NCBI GenBank assembly: GCA_951812925.1
Contig: OX638372.1
Coordinates: 6,510,001-6,574,000 of the forward strand
From: Calliopum simillimum
Lineage: Eukaryota; Arthropoda; Insecta; Diptera; Lauxaniidae
Reading direction: 5' to 3'
Length of the DNA stretch: 64,000 nucleotides
In this document: positions 32,528 to 43,402 of the stretch, one piece after another
How the letters are laid out: each line of letters starts with the position of its first letter
Numbering within the stretch: the first letter of the stretch is position 1
Position numbers and translations under genes: made by a program
The notes under the pieces: model-generated
What the model was told of the DNA's origin: nothing
What the model saw: the letters and a program-made list of their open reading frames with translations, nothing else
Database searches by the model: none

Positions 32528-33680
32528 AAGAAAAAGTGCAAATTTATGCTTCAACCACATAATATTTCTTCATTGTCATGGATTTTGGTAGGGTTAAAAG
32601 TTGACTAAAATAAAGGCACTCGGACACCCGCGCATGAAGTGGGACATTTAAAAATTGATAAGAAAAAACGAATTCTCGATGTGGAGTTGCATTTCAATCG
32701 AGTACCATGAGGTTTAGATAGTCCTTAACTCCCCACAAATGGGGTGAACTAGTGGCTGACCGCATGATTCTTAAAATGGTAACAATCGTTGGCATACCGC
32801 TGATGGAGTGTTGCGCCATCCGTCGTTATACTGGAACTGTGTGAAGAACACCATAAAATTAAGCCATCATGGCAGGTGCTTATGAAAAGCTCAAGAGTCG
32901 CTAATCTTATTCAGAGGTTTAAGAGACTCTCTTCTCTTATCCAGAGGTTCCCAAACTTCTGTGCAATTATTTCTGAATTTAATTTAATTCAAAAGTACAA
33001 TTGCTTGTTTCGGTGGGAGCCCGACAATCTATGTTGTTGAAAATCATAAAAAAAAAAAAATAAAAAATTTCAGAATACATGAAATTGCCCACACCAAAAT
33101 GTTTTTCTAAGATTTTTACATAAATCAGTTGCTGAAAGTGTTAAAATTTTGTCTAAGAAGATATTTGGTAAAAATTCTTTGTCATAGTTATTGTCAATCA
33201 AAGTTTCCAACTATTTTTTCAAAACGCTATAAATTAAGAACGACAGAACTAACAAATTGTTTATAAGTAATTTGATTTCAATGATGTGCTCCGCCTCGAA
33301 AAAATCTCAAAAAAATTACAATTCGAATTCGTTGAGAGAAAATTACTTGTAATGGTAACATTGTTATAGTGATACCGCGCGGAGTCAAGTGTCGTAAATG
33401 TTTTTATACCAGTCAATATAAATCTGTTGCTCATTACATTAATACAGTTTATTACTGAAAGTCCAACTTCAGTAATTCAAATGTCGACTAGAACACCGAA
33501 ATGTTGTTGCCAAGCGCTTCAGTGATAGAGTACGTTTAGTATCCACTAAATAGAGCTCTCAATTCAAACATTTGGAGGGAAAAGAAAAAAAGAAGATATG
33601 GTGGTACTTTCGATGATTGATGAATTAGACTTAAGCAGACTTTTCTTTACATTAAATAAAAACTTTAAAAACCAACATTC
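32528..33680. other. Non-coding sequence
   Basis: Intron-like DNA without a supported gene or transposon ends. A moderately GC-richer patch at 32620-32900 has no open frame that I trust. Confidence 0.4.
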
Positions 33681-33689
33681 AGTTGAAAA

Positions 33690-34195
33690 CCCATAATTCT
33701 GGATGACAATAACACATCTCTTAGGCATAGAAAATATTAAGTTATTAATGATGTCCTAAGAAATTTCTATCCCATTTTTCTGAAACCAGGCTTTACAAAC
33801 TTTAGAGGTCTGTTTTGAATCGTTGTCCTGTTGGAACCTCTATTTAAGTGGCATCTCTTTATCGGCAAAAAGCTGCATCACATCTTTTAGTATGCCAATG
33901 AACGATCCATAATTTCTTTATTATTACGAATCGCCCAATCGTGACCAGGGAAGCAGCCCAAAACCATTAGAATCCATCCTTTTTTTGCAATACTTTAGAT
34001 TCAATCTTTCTCGTTTTGGTCTGCGTACTGACCTAATTCCATCCGAATTTTTGATATTATACTTTGATTCGTCAGAAAAAAATAACTGCCAGACTGAAAA
34101 ATTGTTCTTAAATGCACAATTAATTCCGATTCATAAATTCCTTAACAGTTTTCTGTTAAATGTTGCCTCTTTACGGCAACACTTGACTCACACAA
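33690..34195 (-). pseudogene. Tc1-like transposase remnant
   Basis: Read on the minus strand from about 34195, the product contains FFSDESKYNIKNSDG, RRPKRERLNLKY, a WILMVLGCFPGHDW block, and, after a stop, RFQQDNDSKQTSK and AWFQKNGIEI. These are the second and later core motifs of Tc1 transposases (SDESKF, VMVWGCF, QQDNDPKHTSK). The start and the final DLNPIE region are missing, and at least two stops interrupt it. No terminal repeats were found. Confidence 0.75.
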
Positions 34196-34199
34196 ATAA

Positions 34200-36150
34200 A
34201 TAAAAATTATACAGTGTGTGTCTGCCAGTATATTTGTGTACTCGCAAGTGTTGTATGCGCTAAAAATAAGTGTGGGGAATGAAAATGAAAATTTGCGTGA
34301 CGTGACGTCTCTCGACCTTGACTCATCGGCATGAACTGCTGTGAAACTGTGCGACGATGTGATGCGACGCGATGAGTTCGAGTTTAGTTTGATCGTCTAC
34401 CATCGTTGTTGGTGTCGTCGTCGTCGTCGCTGCTGTCGTCGTGTGTAAAGAATGTGAATGATATTTCGTTAGTTTAGTTAGTACATATTCGCTTAATCGT
34501 TATTTTGGATGAATCGTGTTTTTGTATGTGTTGTGTTGTTGTTATGAACATCGTGTGTGGAGTCATTCCCCTCGTTGGACTGGTTTGGTTGGTTTTTTTT
34601 TATTTATTGCTTTTTTTTTTGAGGGCAATGCAGTTTAATAAGGTTTTGCTGCACTGAGCGAACTCGATTTTGGGTTTTTCTCTCGTGAGATTTTTTTGTC
34701 TGGCGCTATGACATTTTTAGCATGTTATTTTTTTTTAAATGGAGAGCAATTTGTTACTGTTCTAAGTTTTATATCCTTAGAACACTTTTTTTTCGATGGA
34801 AAAAATCCTAAGCTTTAATAAATCAAAAAATGCATTTTCCTCCTTTTCTTTAAAAATTTAATTTTTTTTATTTGAAATCTCTTTTGCCCTTGAATGACAT
34901 GAGATAACATCACGGAGGCTACCTGTCATATCTTTATGTGGCACACTACTATTCACAATAGCATCGATAAAATAGTTCACAACCATCAGTGTAATAAGCA
35001 GAAACTATGTGCATAAATTTATGTATGTAATAATTTATACAAATCTTTTTTTTTTTCTTTAATTGACGAAAAACAATAATCATAAGTATAAGTTTTTTTT
35101 TTTCTTAAAATTACATTGCGATTATTGTGATTTCGACATTAATCCTATCAATACTTTAATCGGCCATATTGAATTTCTTTGAATAAAGCCACAACTTTAA
35201 TTTGTTTCCGTCATATGTGTCTGTCGTTCTGTCACGCTCTCTTTTCAACACAATTTAAATCGGTCCTCAATATTAGAATGAAATGGAATGAATATTGTTT
35301 TTGTAAGTTTCCAATTTAAGTAGGAACTCGAAGCAAAACGAGCGAGTACTAGCGATTTATCAAAAACAACAAAGTAGCTACTCGTTACAATAAAAACAAA
35401 GCCAAACGAATTTAAATTCTCAATTGCCGAAGTAATTCACCGACTGTCGGAATGAGTGAGTGTGATTTGCGCTCTCGTTTTTTCTTTTGTGCTCTTTATT
35501 AATAGATTCATCTCGCTCTTTCATTTTACAAAAAAAAGTGTTGCCTCTCATTGTATAATTGTTAAATGAGGGATTGAAATGTTAAATGTATAACGATTGC
35601 GCGTCATAGGGTTGCCAGCTACAAAATTGGAGAAAAAATCTTTACTTTTCTGGACATTTAAAAATAATGTTTTTTCTGGGCAAGGAAATTTACAAAAATA
35701 ATCTTTAAAGCTGAATAAAATGGTACACCAATTATTTTGCTCGGAATAAGAATCAGTTCTTCCCAAATTGATGGCATTAAGTTGAATAAATTAAATCGGT
35801 CAAATAACCGATTTTTATGGAACAAAATGTGTATGCCATTACTTTTGCCCCTTCACGCACTTTAAAATTAAATCAAAATTAACAGCTCAAATATCTCCGT
35901 AGCTAATTTCAAAAAATGGTAAAATAAATATAGTAGTCGTTTGTAGTTTTACCTGGAAAGTTTTGCGGGATTTTTGCAAATGAGTTATTTTATAGATTTC
36001 GATGTGCTCAACTTTGCCACCTCGAATCGTTTTCGCTCGCGCCGCCATATTGGAAAAAAGTCGCCCAAAATCAGTTTTTTACAAATATCTCTTTAACGGT
36101 TACGTTTAGAGAAAAATATTGAAAAGCAATATTTAAGCTTATAAATTATA
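34200..36150 (+). other. Intron sequence with promoter-like patches
   Basis: 34240-34560 has clustered GTGACGTGACGTC, GATGTGATGCGACGCGATG and GTCGTCGTCGTCG triplets like fly 5' leaders. 35330-35520 has a similar patch (GAGCGAGTAC, GAGTGAGTGTG). Neither ends in an obvious strong donor or has a coding frame. A GGTCAAATAACCGAT-type motif near 35796 resembles part of the 358-bp repeat family at 55 kb. Otherwise AT-rich and empty. Confidence 0.35.
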
Positions 36151-36154
36151 GATT

Positions 36155-36513
36155 GAGTTTTTAGTTAAAACCTAATTTTTACATATGTTTAGGAATGGGG
36201 AAATGTATTTTTGCTGCGTTGCCTCTCAAAATGTGGCCGCAAGTGTCTAATCTTTATTATGAAGAGTCATATGCTCTACATGTAATTTTCATTATATTTT
36301 AAACGGTAAATTTTTTTACATATAATAAAAATTACTTGTAGAACATATGACTCTCCATAAAAAATATCTGGGCACTTTTTCTCGTGCGACTCCCGATTCA
36401 TAAGTTATCGCAATTTGATAATACTTGCGGCCACATTTTGATAGGCAACCCGCCAAAAATACGTTCTCCCATTCATAAATATATACAAAAAACTAGATTT
36501 TAACTAAAAACTC
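36155..36513. mobile_element. Foldback element, relative of 29902-30282
   Basis: The outer 16 bases GAGTTTTTAGTTAAAA (36155-36170) are perfectly complemented at 36498-36513. Inner blocks AAAATGTGGCCGCAAGT and GAGTCATATG(C/T)TCTACA also occur inverted in the other half. GTCGCACGAG and AAAAGTGC-type segments are shared with the 29.9-kb element. About 359 bp, non-coding. Confidence 0.75.
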
Positions 36514-36636
36514 GATCGATACGTTTTTTTACTGCCGGATCTCGTACTATTGCTCACTACAATCTACATATGATTTTTTTTTTCAAATGACCTCTATCGG
36601 AAATCGAAGTCGTGTCCTATATTTGGTGGGATTCTG

Positions 36637-36737
36637 TTCTTAGCTACCAACAATGAAAATACATTGATGGTTGGAGCTTACTGTTCAGTGTTTTTGAGTA
36701 AAACAACAATAAAAACACAAAAAACAAGGCAAAAATA
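36637..36737 (+). repeat. Perfect 101-bp direct repeat, copy A
   Basis: Identical by eye to 37152-37252 over 101 bases, starting TTCTTAGCTACCAACAATG and ending AAGGCAAAAATA. Flanking bases differ on both sides. The offset is 515 bp. Confidence 0.9.
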
Positions 36738-37151
36738 CACATAAATAAAAAAAGCAAAAAAATGTATCGGAAGGCTGGTTTGCGTTACTAGTTTCGGGAC
36801 CCACCACAGGTCAAAATTGACTATAATAAGTCAATTCCTCATCAGACGCTTTGCCGACGTCTTATAGAATTCTGCAAGCATACTTTATTTAACTTTTAGC
36901 ATAGATTAAACGAGAATCACAGCTACAAGAAAAACACAGCACATGCAAAAATTCCAATTTCTTTGTTTTTTCCCTTTATATGCATTGCCCTGCCGTTGTG
37001 AGTCATCGATATTATACTATTTTTGCATAGCGCTTCGTTTGCAAGGTTTTTTGCCGAGACAAAACGAAGTAGCAAGCGCATTCGTATGTGTATCAGTTGG
37101 CTCTCTGAGATTTTCTAATTTTTTGTTTTTTGGAACAGATGATGATTAACA
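36738..37151 (+). other. Segment between the direct repeats
   Basis: About 414 bp. It contains a 68-codon + strand frame (36943-37149) starting MQKFQFLCFFPLYALPC, hydrophobic and Cys-rich and not recognised. It ends in acceptor-like TTTTTTGGAACAG near 37139. Confidence 0.35.
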
Positions 37152-37252
37152 TTCTTAGCTACCAACAATGAAAATACATTGATGGTTGGAGCTTACTGTT
37201 CAGTGTTTTTGAGTAAAACAACAATAAAAACACAAAAAACAAGGCAAAAATA
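37152..37252 (+). repeat. Perfect 101-bp direct repeat, copy B
   Basis: Second copy of 36637-36737. The two together could be the result of a recent local duplication, or the ends of a small inserted unit. They do not start and end with TG...CA, so an LTR explanation is weak. Confidence 0.9.
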
Positions 37253-37423
37253 TTCTGTTTATCCCATTGTGTTCCGACAGAATTTTTCATTTATAGAATA
37301 TAAATGAAAAATTCCCCTTATGCGAAGAAGCAACACTTTTTCCATGTTTTTCACATGAGAGATACACACAAAGCCCACTCTGATATATAGCATACCCCAT
37401 TTGTGCGAGTGTGCGATGTCGAG

Positions 37424-37460
37424 TATATAATTTTTTCTTCCTTCCTTTTTCGCTATCGCA
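37424..37460 (+). promoter_or_regulatory. Candidate proximal Tlk promoter
   Basis: GAGTATATAATTTT supplies a TATA-like element. It is followed about 25 bp later by the pyrimidine-rich CTTCCTTCCTTTTTCG, resembling a TCT-type initiator. Sequence from here to 38613 has leader composition and ends in a strong donor. Confidence 0.3.
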
Positions 37461-38613
37461 GCGAACGGATCAAAAGAAAAACTTAAGTTATTTTTACAAT
37501 CGTGTTTAATTAAAATAAATAAAGATATTTATTGAAAATAAAATTAATAAATCCCTTTTACAATTAAATTAGTTTTTTTTAAATCGAACGTGTGTGTATT
37601 GTGTAAAAAAGGAAAGCAGAAATTCCTGAAAATAATTTTTTCGGCATAAATTTTTTTCTTTCGAGTTTTCGGCAATGGCGACGAAGACGTCGTAGTCGAC
37701 GATGTGAAAAACGCGAAACGAAGTGAAAACGAAACGACGGATAAAACGTAAAAAAATAGCGACAGCTACGAAAAAAATAAAAATAAAGAAATCGAATTAA
37801 TTTTCGCATATGAAAATGAGTTGATTAAAAAGAAAAATTGTTAAACGCTGCTGTGTGTTGTCGTACAATAATTTTATTCAAAAGATTTTGTGATAAATGA
37901 CGAATTTTCAACACTTTCATTGAAAGAAATTCTTGATTTTTTTTACGCGAGTTTTATTTTTCATTTTGTGATAGTGGGAAAGAAGCAGTAGACAGCAACA
38001 GAGAAAAGTTTCTGTATTAAAATGAGACACTTGAAAAAGGTGAAAATTTTTTCTTACGTAGTAGATACGAATTAAGCAAAACGTATGTAGCAAATCGTAG
38101 ACGTAACGTGTAACGTAGTGTGTTGCAAATTGAATTAAATATTTTAATAAGTAGAAGAATTAGTTTGATTTTATTTCCGTTTATGCGAACATGATTTAGA
38201 GTTGAATTGTTTTTTTTTTTTCGGTCTGGCCACAGCACCAATAAGAGAACCAACCGACCGACGACAGCGATGGTGGCCATTTTTGTTTTTGCGCTGCTTT
38301 GACGGTTTTCTGTGTTGATGATTTTATTTAGTTCTTTATTTATTTCTGTGCTAATATTTCTTTTTTAATTCGTTTCATCCGTTGTGTCTTCGTGTGTTTC
38401 GCTGTGCCTTTGATTATTTTAGATTTTGTGTTGATTTTTTCTCTTCGTAAAGTAGTCGTCGTGGATTATTGCCGAAAAAAACGATGGAACGATTATAACA
38501 GTGTTGCCAACACAAAAGAAAAGTTATCGATATAATTTAAAAAATTCCTCTTTGAACAAAATAAATTATAAAAAATAAAAGACTAAAAATGCGTTGGAAA
38601 CATTTTTGCTATC
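37450..38613 (+). other. Tlk: Candidate proximal 5' UTR exon of Tlk
   Basis: The leader-like sequence has GGCGACGAAGACGTCG, GAAACGAAGTGAAAACGAAA and CAGCAACAGAG stretches. It ends at TGCTATC followed by GTAAGTTT (38614). An ATG at 38589 opens a frame that, after joining to 40724, runs out of frame through the Tlk start and stops at 40824, so it would compete with the main ATG. An alternative donor AAG/GTGAAA exists near 38039. The 5' limit is approximate. Confidence 0.4.
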
Positions 38614-40723
38614 GTAAGTTTCATTATATAGTTTGTGTTTTAAATAAATTCGATTAAAATAATTTTTAAGTTGGTATTATGACCCGCTAACACTAGTGAC
38701 TACAGGTTTTATACTACGTTTTCATCGGAGAAGAGATTTACAAATCTCGTCGTTAAATCCTACCCATTTCCACCGGTCGAAAGAGATTTATTTTTGACAG
38801 TAAATAATATAAGCGGGAAAATTTAAGTGGTTTTTCGTCTTTTTTTAAAATATTTATATCGAAATTGTTCTGCGTTTGACGATATTTAATACCAACTGCC
38901 AAAGTTAAAGGATGTCACTTGGTCGAAAATAGCCAAAATCGATAACACTTCTGAGATTTAAAAGCAGATTTAAAATAAATCTCAGCCGAAAAAATGTATT
39001 TTTGGATCACGTGATTTAAGTTTCGAAACAATCTTAAATCACCACATTCATCTTCAATGGAATCGTAGTATTATCCTCTTAAGCCCAAAATTGTATAAGC
39101 CTCCGAACCACCTTTTAACCGCCTTGAATACTCCTTTCTTATCGAAAATTTTCCGTCTCGTAATTTGGAGCATTCCGAAATTCAAAAATTGTACGAAGAA
39201 ACTCCCAACCCGCCGCACTTACTCAAGCAGTTTGGCTTCATCAAGATCTATTGTACGCTAAGTAAACTTCAACAGCGGAAAAATGGCAAGATTTCCATAG
39301 TGAAAAGCCAAAATTATGATTAGGAGGAAAAAGGTAGAATAATTGAATACATTCTATGTCTGCCCGGTTCAACACCTTCCACCAAAATAAACACAGCTAC
39401 AAATCAACACACTAAGGTCCATTTTGACCATTAAAGTGAACAGATATATGTCGTGCGTTGATTTCTGGGCTTCTATTCGCTTACCAAATCTCAGCGCGGG
39501 ATATGCTTCGCCAAATATCATCGACAACACCAGCGGCGACGAAATAATTGACGAAGATGAAGAAGATGGGGAATGGAATTAGAATAAGGAATTAGACATT
39601 AGAGGCAATGTAATGTGTTCATTCATTTAAAAACGATTCTCGTTAAATATATTGATCCTTCTTTCACCCTCCTTTTGAAAAAGAAAAAACCTCCTTTCGG
39701 AAGAAAAACCTCCTTTTTGAATTAAAAAGCCTTCTTTTTGAGAAAATTGAGATCGGAAGGTTATATATGGATGAATATTGTGTATCCCAAATAGGTACGT
39801 TTCAAAATATGTAGAGGGTTGGCCAAGCGATTTGGAAAAAGTTTGATTTGATTGGAAAAAGCATCAACATGATGTGGAAAAGGTTTAATTTGGAGTGGAA
39901 AATCTGTATAAGGGCCCGCCACTAACAGCCTTCTAACTGGGAAGGGGTTGTCTCCAGTTTTAAACTCTTTAAAACTACCTAACCGACCTTATATTGTAAA
40001 TTGAGACACATCTTCAAAACTGCTGAAAAATTTTCATTGCATTATAAGAAATAATGCTCAAAAGATTTTGCCAGAATTTGCAAAAATCAGGGGGCGAATC
40101 GACACATCCGTGAACGTACAACTCGTGACTTAAAATCATGTGTTTCTTCGCATGTTTTTCGCATTACTAAAAACATGATTTTACGTCACGAATTGTGCTT
40201 TCACTGAAGCGGTTTGCAGTTATCTCGCTAAAGCTTACGTCTACAGCAAGACAATGTTCGACACTTTTGTAGCCTAGGAAATTTTTTTTTGTGAATTACG
40301 TTCGTACAAACAGAAAACAATAGCAAAGCAATAGGAAGCGAATGTGCGGTACACACATGAAATTTTCCAAAAAATTATTTTGTTTCAGAGTGGAAAGAGT
40401 TTTGATTGACAACCCCAGATTAAAACATACAGTCTCAAATAAAGAATCAGTCATCTTCTAAAACCCAATTTCAATTAGAATCCGATTTAAGGTGTTCCGA
40501 ATTAATGTTTCACACAAACAAATGGAATATATAAAGGATGGCACCTTCTGAACCTTATTTATGTAAGCGTTTTGTATGAAAATATTTGGCTACTCTGCTG
40601 CCTATGGGTCAAAAATTATAAAAAACGAATCACCCAATTTCCAATTTTTATGATTCAACTTTTTATTTCTTCATTTTATTGTTACATATAATTAATTTTT
40701 GTTTTACCTTCTTTTCTTTGTAG
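38614..40723 (+). other. Last part of the leader intron of Tlk
   Basis: It starts with GTAAGTTT and ends with the acceptor TTCTTTTCTTTGTAG (40723). Inside are a short imperfect tandem repeat of ACCTCCTTT units (39668-39745), a 20-bp palindromic ACATGATTTTA/TAAAATCATG pair near 40134 and 40174, and the coding-like patch at 39391-39582. Confidence 0.5.
39391..39582 (+). other. Coding-like fragment with acidic C-terminus
   Basis: It has 63 open codons and ends SGDEIIDEDEEDGEWN then TAG. An internal ATG gives MSCVDFWASIRLPNLSAGYA. The dense acidic end and the lack of low complexity suggest decayed protein sequence inside the intron. Sequence at 39160-39300 also reads as open frame pieces. I do not recognise it. 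It may be a transposon-encoded remnant. Confidence 0.25.
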
Positions 40724-43402
40724 ATGTCCGCCGGCGCCCAATTGCAGATGGCCCCACAGACGACGTCGACCATAAGCCATCATCATCAGTCACAACAACA
40801 ACATCATTTTACCGCGCATCATAATCAGCAGCCGCAACAGGTCCAACAGCAGCAACCACAACAGCAAACACAGCCAACGCAACAGCAACATTTACCGCAA
40901 CTACAGCAACAACAGCACTTGCAACAAACTGCTGCACAGCAGCAACAACACCAACTACAGTTGCAACAACAGCAGCAGCAACATCTGTCTCAACATAACC
41001 AACTTCATTCACTAGCGAATCATCATCAGCTCCAACATTCACTTCAACAGCATCCACCGCCGCCACCTACGCATTTGCAGCAGCAGCAACAACAGCCGGC
41101 GCATCATCAGCAACACCATAGTGGTGGACACAGCAGTAATCCTGACTCGAATATGAGCACTGGTTCCTCTCACAGCGAGAAAGATGTTGCTGACATTTTA
41201 AGTGGAGGAGGTGGTGCTGGCGCAAGTGGTTCGGTCATTCCAAGCCAACTTGGCTTACTCTCAAATAACGGTGCCACACCTGTGGGTATGATGAACAGCG
41301 TTGGGGGTGGCATTGTCGGTGGTGTTGGACAGGATGGCCTATTGAGCGGTACAAACGCGCAGCAACAGCAACAACAGCATAGTAGTGGTAGTGGTGGCAG
41401 CAGCGGTCGCATTGAAAAGTTACACCGGACGCCCACTGAACGCAAACGTAAACGAAAATTACCAGCACCTCATACTGATGACAGTGGTGGAGGTGGTGCT
41501 GGCGGAGGAAATGGTGGCATGTTAACCAGCAGCGTTGTTAGCGGTGGTAATGGCGGTAACGCTTCCGCGATCACAGCAAAGAATGCAAAGAATAACATGA
41601 GTGCCGGCTTTAGCCAGCTCAATAATGCGCAACATCAGCAACTGAAAGCAAATTTGTCTTTGACCATAGGCACGCCGCAGCAGCAGCAACAGCAGCCTGA
41701 TGGTCGACTGAATATTGGTGGGACTGGTGTTGGCACCAGCGGAAGTGGTGGTGGCAAAAATGCGCGTCTAATGTCGCAAGTCAGTGATGCCGGCAAGAAA
41801 ATCAACGACTATTTCAATAAGCATAGCGTTAATGTGACCACCGCAACGACCAACAGTCCAATGAGACAACATACTGGCGGCTCGAAATCACCCTCGGCTC
41901 AAGGTCAGCAGCAGCAAGTGCAAACGCAGCAGGTTCAGGCCGCTGTTAGTGTTGCGAACGCTTACCCCATGTATCCACCTAGTCCACAGATTAGCGTGAG
42001 CGGTGTGCAGACGCCTAACACTAGCGGACCACCGGAATTCCTTTACGCCGGCGTGACCAACAATTCCACAAAACAGCGCCAGCAGCAACAGACTTCCAAT
42101 GCAATGGTTCCTCCACCTGCGCCTATGAGCGTTGGTGTGGGCGTTTTAACGTCCAATTGTATCGGCGGCACTGGTGGCATGTTAACAAATACCGGCGGCG
42201 TTGGTGTTGTTGGCGTAGGACCACCGCCCCCACCGTTGCCACAGCAGCAGCAGCAATCACAACAACTTCCTGTTACTTCCGTAGCGACTACAGCGCAGCA
42301 GACACTCGTCACTGGCGGTGTCGTCACATCACAGCAGCTGGCTGCGGTGGCACAAATGAATTCCTTAACTGTAGGCGGTGTTCAGCAACATCCCGGTCTA
42401 TTGGGTGCTGTGGCAGTGGCGGCGGGTCTATCCGCTTCAAAATCAACCCAAACGGACCTTTCCTATGTGGAGATACAGGAACGCGATACCGAAATCGAAA
42501 CGAGCAAATCAAAACTCGACGAAATGACAAGACTGTCCGATGAGCAAAAATGCCAGATAATTGCTCATCAGAAACTCATCGATCAGCACAAGTCTCACAT
42601 TGCCAAGTGCATCGATGTTGTGAAGAAGCTGCTCAAGGAGAAGAGCAGCATTGAGAAGAAGGAGGCCCGTCAAAAGTGCATGCAAAATCGCCTGCGACTA
42701 GGGCAGTTTGTCACGCAACGTGTGGGCGCTACATTCCAGGAGAATTGGACCGATGGTTATGCTTTTCAGGAGCTCAGTCGGCGACAAGAAGAAATTTCAG
42801 CTGAACGCGAGGAAATCGATCGGCAAAAGAAACAGCTTATGAAAAAGCGTCCGGCAGAATCGGGTCGTAAGCGCAACAACAATAGCCAGCAAAATTCCAA
42901 TTCGAATGATTCATCGAATTTGTCTGGTTGTGATCGTTTGTCGGGTGCTACTGATAGCGGTGTTGGTGGTTCCACTGGAACGGTTGGAGGTCCGGTTAGT
43001 GGCCGATCATTGTCACGTTCGAATTCTACACAGGCCGCACAGACGCAACTATTGCATAATGGCGGTGGTGGCACTGGCACCGGCGTAGCTAGCAGCGGCG
43101 TTGGTGATCGTTTATCCGATCGTGGCGGTGGTGGTGGTAGCTCGGGGCGCAGTGGTGGTGGAGTTGGTGGAGGCGGCGGTGACAATAGTGGTAGCGGTTC
43201 CGATGCAGCAACGTTCCTAAAACCAGATCCTGTATCAGGAGCATACACAGCGCAGGAGTACTACGAGTATGATGAAATTTTAAAGCTACGTCAAAACGCA
43301 TTGAAAAAAGAAGACGCTGATCTACAGCTTGAAATGGAAAAGTTGGAACGTGAACGGAACTTGCACATTCGTGAGCTCAAAAGGATTCTCAATGAGGATC
43401 AG
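40724..43402 (+). CDS. Tlk: Tlk exon 1 of the common region (residues 1-893)
   Basis: Acceptor TTTGTAG lies directly before the ATG, and donor GTAATG follows GAGGATCAG at 43403. It encodes long Gln, His and Gly tracts, the NLS, the NDYF motif and the coiled-coil region. Conserved blocks include [30 protein letters not shown] and [13 protein letters not shown]. The Gly/Gln tracts are much longer than in the vertebrate proteins, as in Drosophila. Reading past the donor would add 16 residues and stop at 43453, so intron retention would give a kinase-less protein. Confidence 0.95.

Noticed and set aside
36637..37252. Small LTR element (TRIM-like) bounded by the 101-bp repeats
   Set aside because: The repeats lack TG...CA ends, and no primer-binding site or polypurine tract is apparent next to them.
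42766..43248. 160-codon minus-strand frame with poly-Pro product
   Set aside because: It is the antisense shadow of the Gly-rich part of Tlk exon 1. The same holds for other minus-strand frames in 40.8-43.3 kb.
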